This document shows, one piece after another, positions 52,730-60,871 of a DNA stretch of 64,000 nucleotides. The stretch is from an uncultured Prevotellaceae bacterium (GTDB lineage Bacteria; Bacteroidota; Bacteroidia; Bacteroidales; Bacteroidaceae). The position numbers and the translations under genes were made by a program. The first letter of the stretch is position 1. Each line of letters begins with the position of its first letter. The notes under the pieces were generated by a model, which was not told where the DNA came from, made no database searches, and worked only from the letters and a program-made list of their open reading frames with translations. The stretch covers positions 80,803 to 144,802 of the forward strand of contig CACYXD010000006.1 in assembly GCA_902778255.1 (NCBI GenBank), read 5' to 3'.

Positions 52730-54832
52730 CTATGAAATAGCAGCCCAATTAACATTTGTCTTGCGAATTTCACGCAGTCGGTTCCAAAGTATCTGATATT
52801 TAGGCGATTGGCATTGTGGGTCATCATCGATGATCTTCTGTGCCTCGTCGCGTGCCATCTGAACCAGTTGTCCGTCGCGTGCAATATTGGCTATCTTCAG
52901 GTCGAAGGCCATGCCGCTCTGCTGGGTGCCTTCCAAATCGCCAGGACCACGTAATTTCAAATCCGCCTCTGCAATGCGGAAACCATCGTTACTCTCGCAC
53001 ATGATGTCGATGCGCTTGCGGGTCTCCTCCGACAGCTTGTAGGGAGTGACAAGAATGCAGAAGCTCTGGTCGGCACCACGCCCCACGCGTCCACGTAGCT
53101 GATGTAGCTGTGATAGTCCAAAGCGCTGGGCTTCAAGGATGACCATCACTGAGGCGTTGGGCACGTTGACACCCACTTCAATGACGGTGGTAGCTACGAG
53201 TATCTGTGTCTCGCCTGCAACGAACTTCTGCATCTCCTCCTCTTTCTCCTTGGGTTTCATCTTGCCATGTACCTTACTGAGACGGAATTCTGGAAAGGCC
53301 TCACACAAGGCTTTAAAGCCTTGCTCTAGGTTCTTCAGATCTATCTTCTCGCTCTCCTCGATGAGTGGGAAAACGATATACACCTGTCGACCCTCACGGA
53401 TTTGTTGACGGATGCCGTCATAGAGCGAGGTCATGCGTGAGTCGAAGACGTGAGAGGTGCGGATGGGTTTACGGCCAGGCGGCAACTCATCGATGATGCT
53501 CACGTCTAGGTCGCCATACAGGGTCATGGCCAGTGTGCGTGGAATGGGCGTGGCTGTCATCACAAGAACGTGGGGGATAGTGTTCCCTTCAGTCTTTGCC
53601 CAAAGCTTAGCTCGCTGTGCCACGCCAAAACGGTGCTGCTCGTCAATGACCACAGCACCCAGTTGTGCGAATTGCACAGTATCTTCGATGACGGCGTGTG
53701 TGCCAACTAAAATCTGCACATCGCCTGTGAGAAGTCCGTCGAGAATCTCCTGGCGCTTCTTGCCTTTTACAATGCCCGTGAGCAGTTCCACGCGGATGGG
53801 CATCCCTTTCAGGAACTCACGAATACTCTGCAGATGTTGCTCGGCCAGGATCTCCGTAGGTGCCATGATGCAAGCCTGATAGCCGTTGTCCAAAGCGATG
53901 AGCATCGTCATCAGGGCCACAAGGGTCTTGCCGCTACCCACGTCGCCCTGCAACAGACGGTTCATCTGGCGGCCTGAGCACATATCCTTGCGGATTTCGT
54001 GCATCACCCGTTTCTGGGCACCTGTCAATGCAAAGGGCAGGTTTTGCTGGTAGAAATCATTGAACAGCGGACCGATGTGGTTGAACACGAAACCGCGGTA
54101 TTTGCGGCGCTGATCGCTGGCATACCTTAGGATATTCAGTTGTACGAAGAAGAGTTCCTCGAACTTCAGACGTACGCGGGCACGTTCGAGGTCTTTTGCA
54201 TTCTGGGGATAGTGGAGCGTACGCAAGGCCTGGTCGCGACTCATCAGGTGGAGCGGGCCAGCAATGAAGTCGGGAATGGTCTCTGGAAGCGTATCGGTTA
54301 GTTTCTCAATGAGTGTCTTGGTGAGTTTCTCTACGGAACGGGAGGTCAGCCCCATCTTTTTCATTTTCTCCGTCGTGTTATAATAGGGCTGCATCCCCAT
54401 AGCAGAGGTGTCAACCGTAGAGGCATCGTCAATATCGGGATGAGCTATCTGTATGCGGTTGTTGAAGACAGCGGGCTTACCAAAGATGAGGTATTGCTGT
54501 CCAATCTTATATTTGGTCTTTGCAGACTTGCCATACATGAACCACACCAAATCGATAATACCGGTGCCATCAGAAAAATGAGCCACCACGCGTTCCTTCC
54601 GAGGTCCCATCTCAAAGGTCTCGAAACTTAGGATACGGCCTACGACCTGTACAAATGGCATGTCGCCAGTTAGTTCGTGCACGGTATAGACCTTCGAACG
54701 GTCCACATATTTATAGGGGTAATACTCCAGCAGGTCACCATAGGTATGGATGCCCAACTCCTGGTTGAGCATCTTCTTGCGGTTGGGGCCTACCCCAGGC
54801 AAATACATGATGTCTTGATCGAGTATATTCAT
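52730..54832 (-). CDS. recG: ATP-dependent DNA helicase RecG
   Basis: 700 residues; remodels stalled forks and Holliday junctions. N-terminal wedge/OB domain (about 1-160) starting MNILDQDIMYLPGVGPNRKK, then helicase motifs: GDVGSGKTLVA (I), APTEILAEQH (Ia), DEQHRFGVAQR (II, DEQH), MTATPIPRTLA (III), TTVIEVGVNVPNA (V) and QLRGRVGRG (VI). Length and order match the family. It follows ispD with no gap, so it shares that transcript. Confidence 0.96.
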   Translation of the reverse strand: MNILDQDIMYLPGVGPNRKKMLNQELGIHTYGDLLEYYPYKYVDRSKVYTVHELTGDMPFVQVVGRILSFETFEMGPRKERVVAHFSDGTGIIDLVWFMYGKSAKTKYKIGQQYLIFGKPAVFNNRIQIAHPDIDDASTVDTSAMGMQPYYNTTEKMKKMGLTSRSVEKLTKTLIEKLTDTLPETIPDFIAGPLHLMSRDQALRTLHYPQNAKDLERARVRLKFEELFFVQLNILRYASDQRRKYRGFVFNHIGPLFNDFYQQNLPFALTGAQKRVMHEIRKDMCSGRQMNRLLQGDVGSGKTLVALMTMLIALDNGYQACIMAPTEILAEQHLQSIREFLKGMPIRVELLTGIVKGKKRQEILDGLLTGDVQILVGTHAVIEDTVQFAQLGAVVIDEQHRFGVAQRAKLWAKTEGNTIPHVLVMTATPIPRTLAMTLYGDLDVSIIDELPPGRKPIRTSHVFDSRMTSLYDGIRQQIREGRQVYIVFPLIEESEKIDLKNLEQGFKALCEAFPEFRLSKVHGKMKPKEKEEEMQKFVAGETQILVATTVIEVGVNVPNASVMVILEAQRFGLSQLHQLRGRVGRGADQSFCILVTPYKLSEETRKRIDIMCESNDGFRIAEADLKLRGPGDLEGTQQSGMAFDLKIANIARDGQLVQMARDEAQKIIDDDPQCQSPKYQILWNRLREIRKTNVNWAAIS

Positions 54833-55489
54833 TTATAGGAGTGTTTCGGCAATTTTAAGGTCGAAAGGCGTTGTTATTTTGATGTTTTCGCGGTTTCCTT
54901 CAACCATAGTCACCTCATGTCCATAAGCTTCGACAACAGATGCATCATCGGTGAAGCTTTCGGAATAAGGCTGTTTGTTGGCTAGCTTCAGCAACTGGAT
55001 GTCAAAGCATTGTGGCGTTTGTACCAAGCAGTAGTCGCTACGCAGTACGTTTTTCTGCGTAGGGATGTGGCGTAAGGTCTCAACGACAGGTGTTACAGGG
55101 ATAACGGCTTGTTTGGTGTGAGCTGTTTTGTAACAATCTTTAATTACCTCGATGCTAACAAATGGCCGCACACCATCATGTACACCTACCACGCCTTCGG
55201 CATCGTCGGGCACCAGTGCCAGTCCGTTTTGTACTGAATGGAAACGTGTTTCACCGCCATCTGCCAACTGGTAGTCCAGTGTGAAATTGTACTGCTTGCA
55301 GAGTTCCATCCAATAGTCCTGCTGTGCTTTAGGTAGTACAAGAATTATCTGTAAGTCCTTGGAGTATTCGTGAAAACGCTCCAAGGTTCGCATCAATACA
55401 GGCTTTCCACCTATAGGCAGAAACTGTTTGGGGATGTCGCTCCCCATTCTCAGGCCTTTGCCGCCTGCTACGATGATGATATAGTCCAT
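54833..55489 (-). CDS. ispD: 2-C-methyl-D-erythritol 4-phosphate cytidylyltransferase
   Basis: 218 residues; third step of the MEP isoprenoid pathway. Motifs: [20 protein letters not shown] with the CTP-binding Gly and Lys, [18 protein letters not shown] and FTDDASVVE, which are complete. The window also holds part of dxr, the second MEP enzyme. The stop is adjacent to the recG start and the start shares one base with the DJ-1 gene stop (TAATG), so three genes form one unit. Confidence 0.95.
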   Translation of the reverse strand: MDYIIIVAGGKGLRMGSDIPKQFLPIGGKPVLMRTLERFHEYSKDLQIILVLPKAQQDYWMELCKQYNFTLDYQLADGGETRFHSVQNGLALVPDDAEGVVGVHDGVRPFVSIEVIKDCYKTAHTKQAVIPVTPVVETLRHIPTQKNVLRSDYCLVQTPQCFDIQLLKLANKQPYSESFTDDASVVEAYGHEVTMVEGNRENIKITTPFDLKIAETLL

Positions 55490-56055
55490 TATGCTATCAA
55501 ATGCTTAAAACGCATACCTTCTGCAATACGGTCGCTTACCTCCTTGCTGACGAGCTGTGAGAGCAGTTCGTAGGCAAAGGGGAAGGCAGCAGCAGGACCT
55601 TCGGCGGTGGTGATATTTCCATCAACGGTGACGAGGTCGGCAGTATATTCGGCTTTTGTCAGCTGTTTCTCGAAACCTGGATAACAGGTGGCACGCTTGC
55701 CATCGAGTATGCCCAATTGTGCTAATACCACAGCGGGTGCAGCACAGATAGCTGCAACCTTCTTACCGGCCTTGGCTTGAGCGAGTACGGTTTGACGTAC
55801 ACCTTCGTGCTCATAGAGGTTAGTAGCCCCAGGCATACCGCCTGGCAGGAAGAGCAGATCGGCATCACTGAAATCACACTCCTCGAACATGGCATCGGCT
55901 ACAATCTGTATGTTATGGGCCGTTTCTACTATCTGTGAGTCGTCAACAATACTCACTGTTACCACCTCTACACTACCACGACGCAGCACGTCAACGGGTA
56001 TCAACGCCTCCACATCCTCGAAGCCGTTGGCAAGAAAAACATAAACTTTTGCCAT
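55489..56055 (-). CDS. DJ-1/PfpI family protein
   Basis: 188 residues of the DJ-1/ThiJ class: [38 protein letters not shown], and [16 protein letters not shown] with the reactive Cys in the ICAAP nucleophile elbow, followed by [20 protein letters not shown]. The Glu near residue 16 is the usual partner. Candidate roles are deglycase or YajL-like chaperone; the sequence does not choose. First gene of the ispD-recG unit; TATCTTTG at 56086-56093 on the minus strand is its -7 box. Confidence 0.9.
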   Translation of the reverse strand: MAKVYVFLANGFEDVEALIPVDVLRRGSVEVVTVSIVDDSQIVETAHNIQIVADAMFEECDFSDADLLFLPGGMPGATNLYEHEGVRQTVLAQAKAGKKVAAICAAPAVVLAQLGILDGKRATCYPGFEKQLTKAEYTADLVTVDGNITTAEGPAAAFPFAYELLSQLVSKEVSDRIAEGMRFKHLIA

Positions 56056-56058
56056 ATT

Positions 56059-56994
56059 TTGAAATTAAATTTGTACTTTTGCACGCAAAGATACAAAAAC
56101 TTTGCGAAAACATTTGCTCTCTTTGGCAACCTCTACCAGCGTGAGAAATCAGCTGCCATACAAGAGGTGCTGGCTTGCTTGAAAGTGCATGGCGCACGCG
56201 TCATCATTGATGAGGAGTATTATCATTTCATCAATGAGATGTGTGATGTGCATCGTATTCTGTATGCTGAGAAAGATCGCTTCACAACCTTTACGGATGG
56301 TGATTTTGAGGCAGACTTCGCTATTTCGATGGGCGGCGACGGTACCTTCCTGAAGACGGCGTGCAGGGTAGGTGGCAAGCATATTCCTATTTTGGGCGTC
56401 AATATGGGCCGTTTGGGATTTCTGGCTGATATTGCGCCTGATGATATCGAGTCTTGTCTGCAGGCTTTGCATGATGACGACTATGCCGTAGAGAGCCGTG
56501 CTGTAATCCAGGTCCAGGCTGACGGGCAGCCTTTGGGCGAGTATTCGTATGCCTTGAATGATGTGGCTATCTTGAAACGTGATACGGCAGCCATGATATC
56601 TATCCGAGCCAGTATCAATGGCGAGTATCTCACTACCTATCAGGCTGACGGACTGATTGTTTCTACACCTACTGGCTCTACGGCATATTCATTGTCTAAC
56701 GGAGGCCCTGTTATTGTACCAGGTACTGGCGTACTGGTGATGACGGCTGTAGCACCGCATTCCTTGAATATCCGTCCTGTCGTTATTCCTGATACGGCTG
56801 AGATAACCCTTGATGTGGAGAGCCGCAGTCACTCCTTCTTGGTGGCTGTCGATGGACGTTCTGAGAAATGTGGCGAAGGCACGCGTATCACATTACGTCG
56901 TGCACCTTATAATATACAGGTGGTGAAGCGCAGTAGTACACGCTATTTCTCTACGCTGAGAGAGAAGTTGATGTGGGGAGCGGACGTGAGATAG
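56059..56994 (+). CDS. nadK: NAD kinase
   Basis: 311 residues; phosphorylates NAD to NADP. The conserved GGDGTFLKTACR (about 94-105), ILGVNMGRLGFLADI, LNDVAILKRD and GLIVSTPTGSTAYSLSNGGP show an intact enzyme. The N-terminal ALFGNLYQREKS begins near residue 20, where the family normally begins, so the true start is unclear. The only ATG before it is at 56059, upstream of the predicted transcription start; a TTG at 56071 is an alternative. Between 56088 and ALFGN no usual start codon is present. Confidence 0.9.
   Translation: MKLNLYFCTQRYKNFAKTFALFGNLYQREKSAAIQEVLACLKVHGARVIIDEEYYHFINEMCDVHRILYAEKDRFTTFTDGDFEADFAISMGGDGTFLKTACRVGGKHIPILGVNMGRLGFLADIAPDDIESCLQALHDDDYAVESRAVIQVQADGQPLGEYSYALNDVAILKRDTAAMISIRASINGEYLTTYQADGLIVSTPTGSTAYSLSNGGPVIVPGTGVLVMTAVAPHSLNIRPVVIPDTAEITLDVESRSHSFLVAVDGRSEKCGEGTRITLRRAPYNIQVVKRSSTRYFSTLREKLMWGADVR
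56074..56093. promoter_or_regulatory. Overlapping divergent -7 elements between DJ-1 and nadK
   Basis: Plus strand TACTTTTG (56074-56081) and minus strand TATCTTTG (56086-56093) face each other within 20 bases. The predicted starts lie inside the opposite promoter, so the two could compete. The plus start, near 56088, falls downstream of the nadK ATG at 56059. Confidence 0.6.
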
Positions 56995-57020
56995 TTCATA
57001 GTTAAGAGTTCATAGTAAAG
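56990..57020. repeat. GTTCATAGTTAAGA-type repeats between nadK and the ABC gene
   Basis: Two near-copies of GTTCATAGT(T)AA, period about 14, from the nadK stop to the GTG of the next gene. Confidence 0.55.
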
Positions 57021-58733
57021 GTGAACATAAAAAAATTCTTCGATATTCCTGACAATCACTATACGGCTCGACAGATATTCCGATGGTTGTGGGGGGCTCT
57101 GCAGGGAAATCGCTTGCAGGCTATCCTCAATGCGACTATTGGATTGCTTGGTGTCGTCTTAGGACTTTCGTCGGTATGGGCTATGCAGCGTGCCATTGAT
57201 ATCGCCTCAGGGGTGCTTGATGGTTCACTTTATTTTGCGGTAGGGTTGATGGCTGTCCTTATCCTGGGCGAGTTTGCTGTGGGCATCTCGCGTGTGTGGG
57301 TAAGGAATATCCTTGGTGTAAAAGCACAGAACCGTATGCAGCATCGTGTCTTGGCACGGTTACTTCGTTCAGAATGGCGAGGACGCGAGGCTATGCATAG
57401 TGGCGATATCATCAATCGTTTGGAACAGGACGTGAAAACGGTGGTAACCTTCCTCACAGAGACGCTCCCTTCTACTGTCAGTACGGTGGCGATGTTTGTG
57501 GGTGCTTTCGTCTATCTGCTTCAGATGGATACGTGGCTGGCTATCACTACGGTGGCTATCTTGCCAGTCTTTATCCTGGTGAGCCGCATCTACATCGCCT
57601 ATATGCGCAAGTACAATCGCAAGGTACGCGATACGGACAGTCTGATACAGAGTTTGCTCACGGAGACTATGCAGCATCGAATGTTGGTAAAAACGATGGA
57701 GGCCGATGAACAGATGCTCAATCGTTTGGATGTCACCCAGCAGACGTTGCGACAGTGGGTGCGTAAACGTACGGTTTTCTCTGTGGCCAGCAACTTCTTT
57801 CTGAACTTAGGCTTTTCCATTGGGTTCTTGGTGGCATTCCTCTGGGGTGCCCTCCGTCTGTACGCAGGTACGTTGACCTTTGGTGGCATGACGGCTTTCC
57901 TTCAGTTGGTGAATCGTATTCAGGGGCCTGCTCGCGATTTGGCTAAGCTGGTACCTGCTTTTGTCAGTGTCTTTACTGCTGCCGAGCGATTGATGGAACT
58001 GGAAGGGATTCCAAAGGAACAGCAGGGTGAGCCTTGTATGGTATCGGCTCCTTGTGGTGTCCGATTCGAGCATGTCACTTTCAACTATGGCGCTCCTGGT
58101 CAGCAACCTGCAATCAAGGACTTTTCTGTTGACTTTAAACCAGGCACTTGTACTGCTGTGATGGGTGAGACGGGCACAGGCAAAACGACTCTGATCCGTT
58201 TGCTTCTGGCACTAGTGAAGCCGCAGGAAGGAGAAATAAAGATTTATAGTGGAAATGGTGAAGGGAAAGCGGTAGCAAATTCTACACTCTACACTCTACA
58301 CTCTACACTTAGTCCCCTCCATCGTTGCAACTTCGTCTATGTGCCTCAGGGCAATACATTGCTTAGTGGCACATTGCGCGAGAATCTGCAATTGGGAAAT
58401 CCTCAGGCTACAGACAAACAGATGCAGAATGCGTTGCAAATGGCTTGTGCCGATTTCGTTGATGAGCTTCCTGATGGCCTTGATACCCGTTTCTCTGAAC
58501 AGGGTGGTGGACTCAGCGAGGGTCAGGCTCAGCGTATTGCCATTGCGCGTGCCTTGCTTCGTCCAGGCAGTATCATGCTTTTGGATGAGGCTACCAGTGC
58601 CCTTGATGCCGATACGGAGCGTAAGGTGCTGGAGAATATACTTAGCGACCACCATCGTACGGTCATTTTTGTCACACATCGTGCAGCCGTTGTAGATTAT
58701 TGCGACCAAGTTATTGCCATTGGTCAGCAATAA
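57021..58733 (+). CDS. ABC exporter with fused permease and ATPase
   Basis: 570 residues. Six-helix exporter domain about 20-320 (AILNATIGLLGVVLGLSSVW; VSTVAMFVGAFVYLLQMDTW; FLNLGFSIGFLVAFLWG), then an ATPase: Walker A GETGTGKTT, Q-loop VPQGNTLLSG, signature GGLSEGQAQR, Walker B SIMLLDEATSALD. The start is GTG at 57021 (MNIKKFFDIPDNHYTARQ). Residues about 416-430 (KAVANSTLYTLHSTL) are coded by a heptamer repeat, lying between Walker A and the Q-loop. Cargo is unknown. Follows nadK by 26 bases. Confidence 0.93.
   Translation: MNIKKFFDIPDNHYTARQIFRWLWGALQGNRLQAILNATIGLLGVVLGLSSVWAMQRAIDIASGVLDGSLYFAVGLMAVLILGEFAVGISRVWVRNILGVKAQNRMQHRVLARLLRSEWRGREAMHSGDIINRLEQDVKTVVTFLTETLPSTVSTVAMFVGAFVYLLQMDTWLAITTVAILPVFILVSRIYIAYMRKYNRKVRDTDSLIQSLLTETMQHRMLVKTMEADEQMLNRLDVTQQTLRQWVRKRTVFSVASNFFLNLGFSIGFLVAFLWGALRLYAGTLTFGGMTAFLQLVNRIQGPARDLAKLVPAFVSVFTAAERLMELEGIPKEQQGEPCMVSAPCGVRFEHVTFNYGAPGQQPAIKDFSVDFKPGTCTAVMGETGTGKTTLIRLLLALVKPQEGEIKIYSGNGEGKAVANSTLYTLHSTLSPLHRCNFVYVPQGNTLLSGTLRENLQLGNPQATDKQMQNALQMACADFVDELPDGLDTRFSEQGGGLSEGQAQRIAIARALLRPGSIMLLDEATSALDADTERKVLENILSDHHRTVIFVTHRAAVVDYCDQVIAIGQQ
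58268..58310 (+). repeat. Head-plus-heptamer repeat inside the ABC exporter gene, copy 4
   Basis: Head GCGGTAGCAAA then four heptamers of TTCTACAC/TCTACAC type. It is in frame and encodes ANSTLYTLHSTL. Same family as the copy in the AraC gene, which encodes ANSTLYTLNSTL. Confidence 0.85.
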
Positions 58734-58780
58734 ATATAATAAGGTGGGATTGTTAAAGTTCTGTTAATCAACAAAAATAA

Positions 58781-58848
58781 TCGACCAAATATTTGGTTGA
58801 TATTATAAAAATATCTACTTTTGCAGTGTACTATTCAACTGGTACACT
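58781..58848 (+). promoter_or_regulatory. Promoter and two operator-like palindromes of the GntR/ABC operon
   Basis: TTTG (58792-58795) and TACTTTTG (58816-58823) with a 20-base spacer. A 20-bp near-palindrome (58781-58800, core CCAAATATTTGG) covers -33. A second inverted repeat, AGTGTAC (58825-58831) and GTACACT (58842-58848), covers the start. AGTGTA...TACACT resembles, from memory, the site bound by Bacillus YtrA, matching the YtrA-type regulator encoded here. Confidence 0.72.
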
Positions 58849-58881
58849 ATTACAGGGACGTTTTTAAGTTATAAGATAATT

Positions 58882-59703
58882 ATGATCAGCGTAAACAACA
58901 TTAACTTTAAGTATGCCGGACAGAAGCGTTTGGTGTTTGAAAACTTCAGCCTTCAGCTGGAGGAGAACCGTATCTATGGCTTACTGGGTAAGAACGGCAT
59001 GGGTAAGAGTACCCTGCTGTATCTGATTGCAGGATTGCTGCGTCCCAGTAAGGGTACCATAACTTGCGACTCACTCACAACATGCAAGCGAGAAGCAGAG
59101 ATGCTTCAGGAGATATTCCTCGTACCAGAAGAGTATGACCTGCCCTCTATGTCGTTAGAAAAGTATATTAGTCTGATGGCGGGTTTCTATCCCCGATTCA
59201 GTCGTGAGGTATTGGAGCGTTGTTTGAAAGACTTTGAGCTTTCTACTGATTTGAACTTACGAGCTTTGTCAATGGGTCAGAAGAAAAAGGTCTTCATGAG
59301 TATTGCTCTTGCAGCTCAAACGCGCTATTTGTTGATGGACGAGCCTACAAACGGACTGGATATCCCTTCGAAGAGCCAGTTCCGCAAGGTGGTTACTGAG
59401 AATATGAATGAGGATCGCACTCTGATTATCTCGACCCATCAGGTGCACGATGTAGAGGCCTTGCTCGATCATATCATGATTCTTACAGAGCGTGAATTGT
59501 TGCTCAATGCCAGCGTGGCTGAGATTACAGAGAAGTATGCCTTCGAAATGCGCTTGCCACAGGATATGACAGATGATGTGATTTATGCAGAGCCGTCGCT
59601 TCAAGGTAACATCGCTATGGTACGTCGCACGGCCGATATGCCTGAGACACAAGTGAACCTCGAGATATTGTTTAACGCTGTAACGAAAGGATTGGTAAAA
59701 TGA
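58882..59703 (+). CDS. ABC transporter ATPase of a YtrA-type operon
   Basis: 273 residues: Walker A LLGKNGMGKST, Q-loop VPEEYDLPSMSLEKYISLM, signature ALSMGQKKKV (LSGGQ-like with Met), Walker B YLLMDEPTNGLD, H-loop STHQVHD. The C-terminal extension (about 215-273) is typical of exporters of the BcrA/YtrB group. It works with the next permease; it overlaps it by ATGA (59700-59703). Confidence 0.91.
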   Translation: MISVNNINFKYAGQKRLVFENFSLQLEENRIYGLLGKNGMGKSTLLYLIAGLLRPSKGTITCDSLTTCKREAEMLQEIFLVPEEYDLPSMSLEKYISLMAGFYPRFSREVLERCLKDFELSTDLNLRALSMGQKKKVFMSIALAAQTRYLLMDEPTNGLDIPSKSQFRKVVTENMNEDRTLIISTHQVHDVEALLDHIMILTERELLLNASVAEITEKYAFEMRLPQDMTDDVIYAEPSLQGNIAMVRRTADMPETQVNLEILFNAVTKGLVK

Positions 59704-60485
59704 AAAACTTAAATATCACTCGCTTTGGCCGTGTGCTGAAACTTGATTTTGTAGAGGGATATAAACCCATGCTGTGGGGTGCGCTTTGTATGATGCTGCT
59801 CTATCTGTTCTTCTTCTGGTTTGCGCATAACATAGGAATGCATGATAGCAGATTCGATTATATACATGATCCAGATGCATTAAAGATGATGCGCGTGAAT
59901 ACCATCTGTGAGGCAGTGAGTGTTTTCTGTTCAATAGCGATGTTTATCTATTTCTTGATAGCTGCCAGTACGCTCTATCGTGGTGAGCAGAAGAAGCAAC
60001 AGCGCATAGCGTGGCTCATGTTACCTGCTTCAAACTTGGAAAAGTTTACGTCACGCTGGATTTATCTGTTAGTATTCTCGCTGGTAGGTGGTTTGTTGTC
60101 ATTCTTTGTAGCCGACCTGATTCACATGATTTATCTTTGGATGATTGACTATCCTATGGTGGCTGCTACAGATGATTTCTTGGGAATTCTAAGAATCTAC
60201 TCATGGAAGAATGCTCTGGAGACCTGTTCAATATATATATGTATTCATTCCTTCTTTCTGCTTGGTGGCGTTTTCTTTAAGAAGTTCCATTTCATTGCCA
60301 CTACAGCCGTTATGGTATTAGGTCTTTCAATAGTATTTTCTGTTACAAATGCTTTCCATCTATACGTATTTTTGAATCCCATAGATGTATTCATCTATAT
60401 AGGTCTTATAGTTCTCTTTACTTGGCTTGCCTACTTTTTGTTCTGCCGTTGGCAGGTTATAACCCATAAATTTGCTAACGTATGA
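59700..60485 (+). CDS. ABC-2 type permease-like membrane protein
   Basis: 261 residues with about six membrane helices (MLWGALCMMLLYLFFFWFAH; VFCSIAMFIYFLIAASTLY; WIYLLVFSLVGGLLSFFVADL; SIYICIHSFFLLGGVFF; IATTAVMVLGLSIVFSV; VFIYIGLIVLFTWLAYFLF). No strong sequence signature. It is placed between the ATPase and the GntR gene, overlapping each by four bases, so it is the membrane part of this transporter. Confidence 0.83.
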   Translation: MKNLNITRFGRVLKLDFVEGYKPMLWGALCMMLLYLFFFWFAHNIGMHDSRFDYIHDPDALKMMRVNTICEAVSVFCSIAMFIYFLIAASTLYRGEQKKQQRIAWLMLPASNLEKFTSRWIYLLVFSLVGGLLSFFVADLIHMIYLWMIDYPMVAATDDFLGILRIYSWKNALETCSIYICIHSFFLLGGVFFKKFHFIATTAVMVLGLSIVFSVTNAFHLYVFLNPIDVFIYIGLIVLFTWLAYFLFCRWQVITHKFANV

Positions 60486-60850
60486 TTTTTACTAACGATA
60501 AAGCGATATACATCCAGATGGCCGATCGCCTTTGTGATGAGATACTCGCAGGCAAATATAAGGACGACGACCGTATTCCTTCTGTCCGAGAGTATGCTGT
60601 ACTCTTGGAGGTGAATACTAATACTGCCGTCAAAGCCTACGATGAACTGGCTCGCGCAAACATTATATATAATAAGCGAGGACTGGGCTACTTCGTCACA
60701 AAAGGAGCCAAGAAGCAAATCCTGAAAGAACGCAAGCAGGCGTTCATGAAAGAGAAACTGCCGGAGCTGTTCCGACAGATGCAGCTGTTGGACATCTCGA
60801 TGGATGATGTTGTTGGAGTTTACAATAGTTTACAAGATGATAAAGGATAA
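60482..60850 (+). CDS. GntR family regulator, YtrA subfamily
   Basis: 122 residues: winged helix with IYIQMADRLCDEILAG, DDDRIPSVREYAVLLEVN and TNTAVKAYDELARANIIYNK (recognition helix) and short C-terminal helices. The length and the lack of a ligand-binding domain define the YtrA subfamily. It is likely an autorepressor using the palindromes at 58781-58848. Last gene of the three-gene operon. Confidence 0.93.
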   Translation: MIFTNDKAIYIQMADRLCDEILAGKYKDDDRIPSVREYAVLLEVNTNTAVKAYDELARANIIYNKRGLGYFVTKGAKKQILKERKQAFMKEKLPELFRQMQLLDISMDDVVGVYNSLQDDKG

Positions 60851-60871
60851 CCTTTTTTTCGCTCGTTCGTT

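Noticed and set aside
56059-56994. nadK as a pseudogene because of its odd start
   Set aside because: All NAD kinase motifs are intact and the frame is open for the full length; only the start codon is uncertain.
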